Assembly: GCF_052857255.1 (NCBI RefSeq)
Contig: NC_135504.1
Span: forward strand, 140,766,121-140,830,120
Reading direction: 5' to 3'
Source of the DNA: Amblyomma americanum
Taxonomy: Eukaryota; Arthropoda; Arachnida; Ixodida; Ixodidae
DNA length: 64,000 nt
Position numbers and translations under genes: made by a program. The notes below the pieces were generated by a model. That model was not told where the DNA came from, ran no database searches, and saw only the letters and a list, made by a program, of their open reading frames with translations. Below, piece by piece: positions 34,993-46,110 of this stretch (position 1 is the first letter of the stretch; each line of letters opens with the position of its first letter).

Positions 34993-37334
34993 CTGGAGAA
35001 ACTCCGGGCTGGAGAAACTCCGCGCTGGAAAAACTCCGTGCTGGACAAACTCCGCGCTGGAGAAACTTCGCGTTGGAGAAACTGCGCGTTAGAGAAACTC
35101 CGCGTTGGAGAAATTCCGCGTTGGAGAAAGTCCGCGTTGGAGAAATTCCGCGTTGGAGAGAGTCTGCGATGGAGAAATTCCGCGCTGGAGAAACTCCGCG
35201 TTTGAGAAACTCCGAACTCTAGAAACTCCGCGATGGAGACACTCCGCGCTGGAGAAACTCCGCGTTGGAGAAAGTCCGCGTCGGAGAAGGTCCGCGGTGG
35301 AGAAAGTCCGCGTTGGAGAAACTTCGCATTGAAGAAACGGCGCGTCGGAGATTCTCCGCGTTGGAGAAACTCCGCACTTGAAACACACCGCGCTGGAGAA
35401 ACTCCGCGTTGGAGAAAGTCCGCTCTGGTGAAACTCTACTCTGGAGAAACTCCGCGATGGAGACACTCCGCGCTGGAGAAACTCCGGGCTGGAGAAACTC
35501 CGCGCTGGAGACACTCCAGGCTGGAGAAAGTCCGCGCTGGGGAAACTCCGCGCTGGAGAAACTCCGCGCTGGAGAAACTCCGTGTTGGAGAAACTCCGTG
35601 TTGGAGAAACTTCGCATTGGAGAAACTCCGGGTTGGAGAAAGTCCGCGTTGGAGAAAGTCCGCGCTGGAGAAACTCCGCGCTGGAGAAACTCCGCGTTTG
35701 AGAAACTCCGAACTGGAGAAACTCCGCGCTGGAGATACTCCGCGGTGGAGAAACTCCGCCCTGGAGAAACTCCGTGTTGGAGAAACTCCGCCTTGGAGAA
35801 ACTTCGCTTTGAAGAAACGGTGCGTTGGAGAAACTCCACGTTAGAGAAACTCCGCGCTTGAAACACACCGCGCTGGAGAAACTCCGCGTTGGAGAAAGTC
35901 AGCGTCGGAGAAGGTCCGCGTTGGAGAAATTCCGCGTTGGAGAGAGTCTGCGATGGAGAAATTCCGCGCTGGAGAAACTCCGCGTTTGAGAAACTCCGAA
36001 CTCTAGAAACTCCGCGATGGAGAAACTCCGCGATGGAGAAACTCCGCGTTGGAGAAAGTCCGCGTCGGAGAGGTCCGCGTTGGAGAAAGTCCGCGTTGGA
36101 GAAAATCCGTGATGTAGAAACTCCGCCTTGGAGAAACTTCGCGTTGAAGAAACGGCGCGTTGGAGATACTCCGCGTTGGAGAAACTACGCGCTTGAAACA
36201 CACCGCGCTGGAGAAACTCCGCGTTGGAGAAAGTCCGCGTTGGAGAAGGTCCGCGTTGGAGAAAGTCCGCGTTGGAGAAAGTCCGCGTTGGAGAAACTCC
36301 GCGTTGAAGAAAGTCCGCATTGGAGAAAGTCCGCGCTGGAGAAACTCCGCGTTGTATAAACTCCGCGATGAAGAAAGTCCGCGACGGACAAACTCCGCGC
36401 TGGAGAAACTCCGCGCTGGAGAAACTCCGTGTTGGGGAAACTTCGCGTTGGAGAAACGGTGCGTTGGAGAAGCTCCGCGTTGGAGAAACTCCGCGCTTGA
36501 AACACACCGCGCTGGAGAAACTCCGCGTTGGAGAAAGTCCGCGTTGGAGAAGGTCCGCGTTGGAGAAAGTCCGCGTTGGAGAAAGTCCGCGCTGGAGAAA
36601 CTCCGCGTTGTATAAACTCCGCGCTGGAGAAACTCCGCGATGAAGAAAGTCTGCGACGGACAAACTCCGCGATGGAGAAACTCCGCGTTGGAGAAAAGTC
36701 CGCTCTGGAGAAACTACGCTGGAGAAACTCCGCCCTGGAGCAACTCCGCGTTGGAGAAACTCCGCGGTGGAGAAACTCCGTGCTGCATAAAATCTGCGCT
36801 GGAGAAACTCCGGGCTGGAGAAACTCCGCGCTTGAGAAACTCCGTGCTGGACAAACTCCACGGTGGAGAAACTTCGCATTGGAGAAACTGCGCGTTGGAG
36901 AAACTCCGCGTTGGAGAAACTCCGCGTTGGAGAAAGTCCGCGTTGGAGAAATTCCGCGTTGGAGAGAGTCTGCGAAGGAGAAATTCCACGCTGGAGAAAC
37001 TCCGCGTTTGAGAAACTCCGAACTCTAGAAACTCCGCGATGGAGACACTCCGCGCTGGAGAAAGTCCGCGTCGGAGAAGGTCCGCGTTGGAGAAACTTCG
37101 CGTTGAAGAAACGGCGCGTCGGAGATTCTCCGCGTTGGAGAAACTCCGCACTTGAAACACACCGCGCTGGAGAAACTCCGCGTTGGAGAAAGCCCGCGTT
37201 GGAGAAGATCAGCGTTGGAGAAAGTCCGCGTTGGAGAAAGTCCGCGTTGGAGAAACTCCGCGTTGAAGAAAGTCCGCGTTGGAGAAAGTCCGCGCTGGAG
37301 AAACTCCGGTTTGTATAAACTCCGCGATGAAGAA
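34993..37334. repeat. 7-8 kb HOR, first part, copy 2 (contains block Y)
   Basis: This matches 26595-28872. It carries the four units missing near 27320 in copy 1. The last 1.3 kb (36037-37334) is the single Y of this HOR copy and matches both members of the 1,470-bp duplication. Confidence 0.8.
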
Positions 37335-38029
37335 ATTCCGCGACGGACAAACTCCGCGATGGAGAAACTCCGCGTTGGAGAAAAGTCCGCTCTGTAGAAA
37401 CTCTACACTGGAGAAACTCCGCGCTGTAGCAACTCCGCGTTGGAGAAACTCCGCGCTGGAGAAACTCCGTGCTGGACAAACTCCGCGCTGGAGAAACTCC
37501 GTGTTGGAGAAACTCCGCGCTGGAGAAACTTCGCGTTGGAGAAACTGCGCGTTGGAGAAACTTCGCTTTGAAGAAACGGCGCGTTGGAGAAACTCCGCGT
37601 TAGAGAAACTCCGCGCTTGAAACACACCGCGCTGGAGAAACTCCGCGTTGGAGAAAGTCCGCGTCGGAGAAGGTCCGCGTTGGAGAAAGTCCGCGTTGGA
37701 GAAAATCCGTGATGTAGAAACTCCGCCTTGGAGAAACTTCGCGTTGAAGAAACGGCGCGTTGGAGATACTCCGCGTTGGAGAAACTACGCGCTTGAAACA
37801 CACCGCGCTGGAGAAACTCCGCGTTGGAGAAAGTCCGCGTTGGAGAAGGTCCGCGTTGGAGAAAGTCCGCGTTGGAGAAAGTCCGCGTATGGAGAAACTC
37901 CGCGTTGGATAAACTCCGCGCTGGAGAAACTCCGCGTTGGAGAAAGTCCGCGTCGGAGAAGGTCCGCGTTGGAGAAACTCCGCGTTGGAGAAACTCCGTG
38001 TTGTAGAAACTCCGCTTTGGAGAAACTTC

Positions 38030-38694
38030 GCGTTGAAGAAACGGCGCGTTGGAGATTCTCCGCGTTGGAGAAACTCCGCACTTGAAACACACCGCGCTGG
38101 AGAAACTCCGCGTTGGAGAAAGTCCGCGTTGGAGAAGGTCCGCGTTGGAGAAAGTCCGCGTTGGAGAAAGTCCGCGTTGGAGAAACTCCGCGTTGAAGAA
38201 AGTCCGCGTTGGAGAAAGTCCGCGATGGAGAAACTCCGCGTTGGAAAAAGTCCGCTCTGGTGAAACTCTACGCTGGAGAAACTCCGCGATGGAGACACTC
38301 CGCGCTGGAGAAACTCCGGGCTGGAGAAACTCCGCGCTGGAGACACTCCAGGCTGGAGAAAGTCCGCGCTGGGGAAACTCCGCGCTGGAGAAACTCCGCG
38401 CTGGAGAAACTCCGTGTTGGAGAAACTCCGTGTTGGAGAAACTTCGCATTGGAGAAACTCCGGGTTGGAGAAAGTCCGCGTTGGAGAAAGTCCGCGCTGG
38501 AGAAACTCCGCGCTGGAGAAACTCCGCGTTTGAGAAACTCCGAACTGGAGAAACTCCGCGCTGGAGATACTCCGCGGTGGAGAAACTCCGCGCTGGAGAA
38601 ACTCCGTGTTGGAGAAACTCCGCCTTGGAGAAACTTCGCTTTGAAGAAACGGTGCGTTGGAGAAACTCCACGTTAGAGAAACTCCGCGCTTGAA
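38030..38694. repeat. Segment S, copy 6
   Basis: This lies 6,992 bp after copy 5 and lacks that copy's private changes, so it is closer to the common form. Confidence 0.75.
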
Positions 38695-40827
38695 ACACAC
38701 CGCGCTGGAGAAACTCCGCGTTGGAGAAAGTCCGCGTCGGAGAAGGTCCGCGTTGGAAAAAGTCCGCGTTGGAGAAAATCCGTGTTGTAGAAACTCCGCC
38801 TTGGAGAAACTTCGCGTTGAAGAAACGGCGCGTTGGAGATACTCCGCGTTGCAGAAACTACGCGCTTGAAACACACCGCGCTGGAGAAACTCCGCGTTGG
38901 AGAAAGTCCGCGTTGGAGAAGGTCCGCGTTGGAGAAAGTCCGCGTTGGAGAAAGTCCGCGTTGGAGAAAGTCCGCGCTGGATAAACTCCGCGTTGTATAA
39001 ACTCCGCGCTTGAGAAACTCCGCGATGGAGAAACTCCGCGACGGACAAACTCCGCGATGGAGAAACTCCGCGTTGGAGAAAAGTCCGCTCTGGAGAAACT
39101 CTACGCTGAAGAAACTCCGCGCTGGAGCAACTCCGCGTTGGAGAAACTCCGTGCTGCATAAAATCTGCGCTGGAGAAACTCCGGGCTGGAGAAACTCCGC
39201 GCTGGAGAAACTCCGTGCTGGACAAACTCCGCGCTGGAGAAACTGTGTTGGAGCAACTCCGCGCTGGAGAAACTTCGCGTTGGAGAAACTGCGCGTTGGA
39301 GAAACTCCGCGTTGGAGAAACTCCGCTTTGGAGAAAGTCCGCGTTGGAGAAAGTCCGCGTTGGAGAGAGTCCGCGATGGAGAAACTCCGCGCTGGAGAAA
39401 CTCCGCCCTGGAGAAACTCCGCGCTGGAGAAACTCTGTGTTGGAGAAACTCCGCGTTTGAGAAACTGCGAACTGGAGAAACTCCGCGCTGGAGATACTCC
39501 GCGGTGGAGAAACTCCGCGCTGGAGAAACTCCGTGTTGGAGAAACTCCGTGTTGGAGAAATTCTGCCTTGGAGAAACTTCGCTTTGAAGAAACGGCGCGT
39601 TGGAGAAACTCCGCGTTAGAGAAACTCCGCGCTTGAAACACACCGCGCTGGAGAAACTCCGCGTTGGAGAAAGTCCGCGTCGGAGAAGGTCCGCGTTGGA
39701 GAAAGTCCGCGTTGGAGAAAGTCCGCGTTGGAGAAACTCCGCGTTGAAGAAAGTCCGCGTTGGAGAAAGTCCGCGCTGGAGAAACTCCGCGTTGTATAAA
39801 CTCCGCGCTGGAGAAACTCCGCGATGGAGAAACTCCGCGACGGACAAACTCCGCGATGTAGAAACTCTGCGTTGGAGAAAAGTTCGCTCTGGAGAAACTC
39901 TACGCTGGAGATACTCCGCGCGGGAGCAACTCCGCGCTGGAGAAACTCCGTGCTGGACAAACTCCGCGCTGGAGAAACTCCGTGTTGGAGAAACTCCGCG
40001 CTGGAGAAACTTCGCGTTGGAGAAACTCTGCGTTGGAGAAAGTCCGCGTTGGAGAAAGTCCGCGTTGGTGAGAGTCCGCGATGGAGAAACTCCGCGCTGG
40101 AGAAACTACGCGTTTGAGAAACTCCGAACTGGAGAAACTCCGCGATGGAGACAATTCGCGCTGAAGAAACTCCGTGTAGGAGAAACTCCGTGTTGGAGAA
40201 ACTACGCGTTTGAGAAACTCCGAACTGGAGAAAGTCCGCGTTGGAGAAAGTCCGCGTTGGAGAGTCCGCGATGGAGAAACTCCGCGCTGGAGAAAAATCG
40301 GGCTGGAGAAACTCCGTGTTGGAGAAACTCCGCGTTTGAGAAACTCCGAACTGGAGAAGCTCCGCGCTGGAGATACTCCGCGGTGGAGAAACTCCGCGCT
40401 GGAGAAACTCCGTGTTGGAGAAACTCTGTGTTGGAGAAATTCCGCCTTGGAGAAACTTCGCTGTGAAGAAACGGCGCGTTGGAGAAACTCCGCGTTAGAG
40501 AAACTCCGCGCTTGAAACACACCGCGCTGGAGAAACTCCGCGTTAGAGAAAGTCCGCGTTGGAGAAGTTCCGCGTTGGAGAAAGTCTGCGTTGGAGAAAA
40601 TCCGTGTTGTAGAAACTCCGCCTTGGAGAAACTTCGCGGTGAAGAAACGGCGCGTTGGAGATTCTCCGCGTTGGAGAAACTCCGCGTTGAAGAAAGTCCG
40701 CGACGGACAAACTCCGCGATGGAGAAACTCCGCGTTGGAAAAAGTCCGCTCTGGAGAAACTCTACGCTGGAGAAACTCCGCGATGGAGACACTCCGCGCT
40801 GGAGAAACTCCGCGCTGGAGAAACTCC

Positions 40828-41827
40828 GCGCTGGAGAAACTCCGTGTTGGGGAAACTTCGCGTTGGAGAAACGGTGCGTTGGAGAAGCTCCGCGTTGGAG
40901 AAACTCCGCGCTTGAAACACACCGCGCTGGAGAAACTCCGCGTTGGAGAAAGTCCGCGTTGGAGAAGGTCCGCGTTGGAGAAAGTCCGCGCTGGAGAAAC
41001 TCCGCGTTGTATAAACTCCGCGCTGGAGAAACTCCGCGATGGAGAACCTCCGCGACGGACAAACTCCGCGATGGAGAAACTCCACGTTGGAGAAAAGTCC
41101 GCTCTGGAGAAACTCTACGCTGAAGAAACTCCGCGCTAGAGCAACTCCGCGTTCGAGAAACTCCGCGCTGGAGAAACTCCGTGCTGCATAAAATCTGCGC
41201 TTGAGAAACTCCGGGCTGGAGAAACTCCGTGTTGGAGAAACTCCGCGCTGGAGAAACTTCGCGTTGGAGAAATTGCGCGTTGGAGAAACTCCGCGTTGGA
41301 GAAACTCCGCGTTGGAGAAACTCCGCGTTTGAGAAAGTCCGCGTTGGAGAAAGTCCGCGTTGGAGAGTGTCCGCGATGGAGAAACTCCGCGCTGGAGAAA
41401 CTCCGTGGTGGGGAAACTTCGCGTAGGAGAAACGGCGCGTTGGAGAAGCTCCGCGTTGGAGAAACACCGCGCTTGAAACACACCGCGCTGGAGAAACTCC
41501 GCGTTGGAGAAAGTCCGCGTTGGAGAAGGTCCGCGTTGGAGAAAGTCCGCGTTGGAGAAAGTCCGCGCTGGAGAAACTCCGCGTTGTATAAACTCCGCGG
41601 TGGAGAAACTCCGCGATGAGGAAAGTCCGCAACGAACAAACTCCGCGATGGAGAAACTCCGCGTTGGAGAAAAGTCCGCTCTGGAGAAACTCTACGCTGG
41701 AGAAACTCCGCGCTATAGCAACTCCGCGTTGGAGAAACTCCGCGCTGGAGAAACTCCGTGCTGCATAAAATCTGCGCTGGAGAAACTCCGGGCTGGAGAA
41801 ACTCCGCGCTGGAGAAACTCCGTGCTG
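40828..41827. repeat. Block W, copy 3
   Basis: This matches 33820-34819 at 7,008 bp. It has GATGAGGAAAGTCC near 41617 where the other copies read GATGAAGAAAGTCC. Confidence 0.8.
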
Positions 41828-42003
41828 GACCAACTCCGCGCTGGAGAAACTCCGTGTTGGAGAAACTCCGCGTTGGAGAAACTCCGCGTTGGAGAAAGTC
41901 CGCGTTGGAGAGAGTCCGCGATGAAAAAATTTCGCGCTGGAGAAACTCCGCGTTTGAGAAACTCCGAACTGGAGAAACTCCGCGACGGAGAAACTCCGCG
42001 CTG

Positions 42004-43405
42004 GAGAAACTCCGCGATGGAGACACTCCGCGCTGGAGAAACTGCGTGTTCGGGAAAATTCGCGTCGAGAAACGGCGCGTTGGAGAAGCTCCGCGTTGGA
42101 GAAACTCCGCGCTTGAAACACACCGCGCTGGAGAAACTCCGCGTTGGAGAAGGTCCGCGTTGGAGAATGTCCGCGTTGGAGAAAGTCCGCGCTGGAGAAA
42201 CTCCGCGTTGGATAAACTCCGCGCTAGAGAAACTCCGCGTTGGAGAAAGTCCGCGTCGGAGAAGGTCCGCGTTGGAGAAACTCCGCGTTGGAGAAACTCC
42301 GTGTTGTAGAAACTCCGCTTTGGAGAAACTTCGCGTTGAAGAAACGGCGCGTTGGAGATTCTCCGCGTTGGAGAAACTCCGCACTTGAAACACACCGCGC
42401 TGGAGAAACTCCGCGTTGCAGAAAGTCCGCGTTTGAGAAGGTCCGCGTTGGAGAAAGTCCGCGTTGGAGAAAGTCCGCGTTGGAGAAACTCCGCGTTGAA
42501 GAAAGTCCGCGTTGGAGAAAGTCCGCGCTGGAGAAACTCCGCGTTGTATAAACTCCGCGATGAAGAAAGTCCGCGACGGACAAACTCCGCGCTGGAGAAA
42601 CTCCGTGTTGGGGAACTTCGCGTTGGAGAAACGGTGCTTTGGAGAAGCTCCGCGTTGGAGAAACTCCGCGCTTGAAACACACCGCGCTGGAGAAACTCCG
42701 CGTTGGAGAAAGTCCGCGTTGGAGAAGGTCCGCGTTGGAGAAAGTCCGCGTTGGAGAAAGTCCGCGCTGGAGAAACTCCGCGTTGTATAAACTCCGCGCT
42801 GGAGAAACTCCGCGATGAAGAAAGTCTGCGACGGACAAACTCCGCGATGGAGAAACTCCGCGTTGGAGAAAAGTCCGCTCTGGAGAAACTCTACGCTGGA
42901 GAAACTCCGCGCTGGAGCAACTCCGCGTTGGAGAAACTCCGAGCTGGAGAAACTCCGTGCTGCATAAAATCTGCGCTGGAGAAACTCCGGGCTGGAGAAA
43001 CTCCGCGCTGGAAAAACTCCGTGCTGGACAAACTCCGCGCTGGAGAAACTTCGCGTTGGAGAAACTGCGCGTTAGAGAAACTCCGCGTTGGAGAAATTCC
43101 GCGTTGGAGAAAGTCCGCGTTGGAGAAATTCCGCGTTGGAGAGAGTCTGCGATGGAGAAATTCCGCGCTGGAGAAACTCCGCGTTTGAGAAACTCCAAAC
43201 TCTAGAAACTCCGCGATGGAGACACTCCGCGCTGGAGAAACTCCGCGTTGGAGAAAGTCCGCGTCGGAGAAGGTCCGCGGTGGAGAAAGTCCGCGTTGGA
43301 GAAACTTCGCATTGAAGAAACGGCGCGTCGGAGATTCTCCGCGTTGGAGAAACTCCGCACATGAAACACACCGCGCTGGAGAAACTCCGCGTTGGAGAAA
43401 GTCCG
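42004..43405. repeat. Block shared with 25622-27023
   Basis: This is the counterpart of the earlier block, with one base deleted near 42064 and CACATGAAACACACC near 43359 for CACTTGAAACACACC. Its second half is also the start of the 1,794-bp tandem duplication. Confidence 0.8.
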
Positions 43406-44583
43406 CGTTTGAGAAACTCCGAACTGGAGAAGCTCCGCGCTCGAGATACTCCGCGGTGGAGAAACTCCGCGCTGGAGAAACTCCGTGTTGGAAAAACTTT
43501 GTGTTGGAGAAACTCCGCCTTGGAGAAACTTCGCTTTGAAGAAACGGCGCGTTGGAGAAACTCCGCGTTAGAGAAACTCCGCGCTTGAAACACACCGCGC
43601 TGGAGAAACTCCGCGTTAGAGAAAGTCCGCGTCGGAGAAGGTCCGCGTTGGAGAAAGTCCGCGTTGGAGAAAATCCGTGTTGTAGAAGCTCCGCCTTGGA
43701 GAAACTTCGCGTTGAAGAAACGGCGCGTTGGAGAAACTCCGCGTTCGAGAAAGTCCGCGTCGGAGAAGGTCCGCGTTGGAGAAACTCCGCGTTGGAGAAA
43801 CTCCGTGTTGTAGAAACTCCGCTTTGGAGAAACTTCGCGTTGAAGAAACGGCGCGTTGGAGATTATCCGCGTTGGAGAAACTCCGCACTTGAAACACACC
43901 GCGCTGGAGAAACTCCGCGTTGGAGAAAGTCCGCGTTGGAGAAACTCCGCGTTGAAGAAAGTCCGCGTTGGAGAAAGACCGCGCTGGAGAAACTCCGCGT
44001 TGTATAAACTCCGCGATGAAGAAAGTCCGCGACGGACAAACTCTGCGATGGAGAAACTCCGCGTTGGAGAAAAGTCCGCTCTAGAGAAACTCTACGCTGG
44101 AGAAACTCCGCGATTGAGACACTCCGCGCTGGAGAAACTCCGCGCTGGAGAAACTCCGCGCTGGAGAAACTCCGTGTTGGGGAAACTTCGCGTTGGAGAA
44201 ACGGTGCGTTGGAGAAGCTCCGCGTTGGAGAAAGTCCGCGTTGGTGAAGGTCCGCGTTGGAGAAAGTCCGCGTTGGAGAAAATCCGCGCTGGAGAAACTC
44301 CGCGTTGTATAAACTCCGCGCTAGAGAAACTCCGGGCTGGAGAAACTCCGGGCTGGAGAAACTCCGCGCTGGAGAAACTCCGTGCTGGACAAACTCTGCG
44401 CTTGAGAAACTTCGCGTTGGAGAAACTGCGCGTTGGAGAAACTCCGCGTTGGAGAAACTCCGCGTTGGAGAAAGTCCGCGTTGGAGAAATTCCGCGTTGG
44501 AGAGAGTCTGCGATGGAGAAATTCCGCGCTGGAGAAACTCCGCGTTTGAGAAACTCCGAACTCTAGAAACTCCGCGATGGAGA
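42790..44583. repeat. 1,794-bp tandem duplication, copy 1
   Basis: This matches 44584-46110. The offset is 1,794 bp up to about 43930 and 1,826 bp after, because copy 2 has two extra GTCCGCGTTGGAGAAA units. Shared rare variants include CACATGAAACACACC, GGAAAAACTTTGTG, GGAGATTATCC and GCTCTCGAGATAC. Confidence 0.85.
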
Positions 44584-46110
44584 CACTCCGCGCTGGAGAA
44601 ACTCCGCGATGAAGAAAGTCCGCGGCGGACAAACTCCGCGATGGAGAAACTCCGCGTTGGAGAAAAGTCCGCTCTGGAGAAACTCTACGCTGGAGAAACT
44701 CCGCGCTGGAGCAACTCCGCGTTGGAGAAACTCCGCGCTGGAGAAACTCCGTGCTGCATAAAATCTGCGCTGGAGAAACTCCGGGCTGGAGAAACTCCGC
44801 GCTGGAAAAACTCCGTGCTGGACAAACTCCGCGCTGGAGAAACTTCGCGTTGGAGAAACTGCGCGTTAGAGAAACTCCGCGTTGGAGAAATTCCGCGTTG
44901 GAGAAAGTCCGCGTTGGAGAAATTCCGCGTTGGAGAGAGTCTGCGATGGAGAAATTCCGCGCTGGAGAAACTCCGCGTTTGAGAATCTCCGAACTCTAGA
45001 AACTCCGCGATGGAGACACTCCGCGCTGGAGAAACTCCGCGTTGGAGAAAGTCCGCGTCGGAGAAGGTCCGCGGTGGAGAAAGTCCGCGTTGGAGAAACT
45101 TCGCATTGAAGAAACGGCGCGTCGGAGATTCTCCGCGTTGGAGAAACTCCGCACATGAAACACACCGCGCTGGAGAAACTCCGCGTTGGAGAAAGTCCGC
45201 GTTTGAGAAACTCCGAACTGGAGAAGCTCCGCGCTCGAGATACTCCGCGGTGGAGAAACTCCGCGCTGGAGAAACTCCGTGTTGGAAAAACTTTGTGTTG
45301 GAGAAACTCCGCCTTGGAGAAACTTCGCTTTGAAGAAACGGCGCGTTGGAGAAACTCCGCGTTAGAGAAATTCCGCGCTTGAAACACACCGCGCTGGAGA
45401 AACTCCGCGTTAGAGAAAGTCCGCGTCGGAGAAGGTCCGCGTTGGAGAAAGTCCGCGTTGGAGAAAATCCGTGTTGTAGAAGCTCCGCCTTGGAGAAACT
45501 TCGCGTTGAAGAAACGGCGCGTTGGAGAAACTCCGCGTTCGAGAAAGTCCGCGTCGGAGAAGGTCCGCGTTGGAGAAACTCCGCGTTGGAGAAACTCCGT
45601 GTTGTAGAAACTCCGCTTTGGAGAAACTTCGCGTTGAAGAAACGGCGCGTTGGAGATTATCCGCGTTGGAGAAACTCCGCACTTGAAACACACCGCGCTG
45701 GAGAAACTCCGCGTTGGAGAAAGTCCGCGTTGGAGAAAGTCCGCGTTGGAGAAAGTCCGCGTTGGAGAAACTCCGCGTTGAAGAAAGTCCGCGTTGGAGA
45801 AAGACCGCGCTGGAGAAACTCCGCGTTGTATAAACTCCGCGATGAAGAAAGTCCGCGACGGACAAACTCTGCGATGGAGAAACTCCGCGTTGGAGAAAAG
45901 TCCGCTCTAGAGAAACTCTACGCTGGAGAAACTCCGCGATTGAGACACTCCGCGCTGGAGAAACTCCGCGCTGGAGAAACTCCGCGCTGGAGAAACTCCG
46001 TGTTGGGGAAACTTCGCGTTGGAGAAACGGTGCGTTGGAGAAGCTCCGCGTTGGAGAAAGTCCGCGTTGGTGAAGGTCCGCGTTGGAGAAAGTCCGCGTT
46101 GGAGAAAGTC
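44584..46110. repeat. 1,794-bp tandem duplication, copy 2
   Basis: Second copy of 42790-44284. Private differences are CGGCGGAC near 44622, TTGAGAATCTCC near 44979 and GAAATTCCGCGC near 45368. Similarity ends near 46110, where copy 2 turns to CTCTGG and CTCTACGCTGG units. Confidence 0.85.

Larger units (their letters stand above)
29045..35004. repeat. 7.0-kb higher-order repeat, copy 1
   Basis: This matches 36037-42012 at an offset of exactly 6,992 bp (437 units), rising to 7,008 after one extra unit in copy 2 near 40820. It contains the second 1,470-bp copy (29045-30342), segment S copy 5 (31038-31702) and block W copy 2 (33820-34819). The deletion form GAGAAACTGTGTTGGAGC (near 32246) is shared with copy 2 (near 39238). 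Confidence 0.9.
36037..42012. repeat. 7.0-kb higher-order repeat, copy 2
   Basis: Near-identical to 29045-35004. Differences include CTCTGTAGAAAC at 37390, GCGCTTGAGAAAC at 39006 and a patch near 40201-40230, where GCGTTTGAGAAACTCCGAACTGG replaces GCGTTGG and CTTTGG units. It contains segment S copy 6 (38030-38694) and block W copy 3 (40828-41827). Confidence 0.9.
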
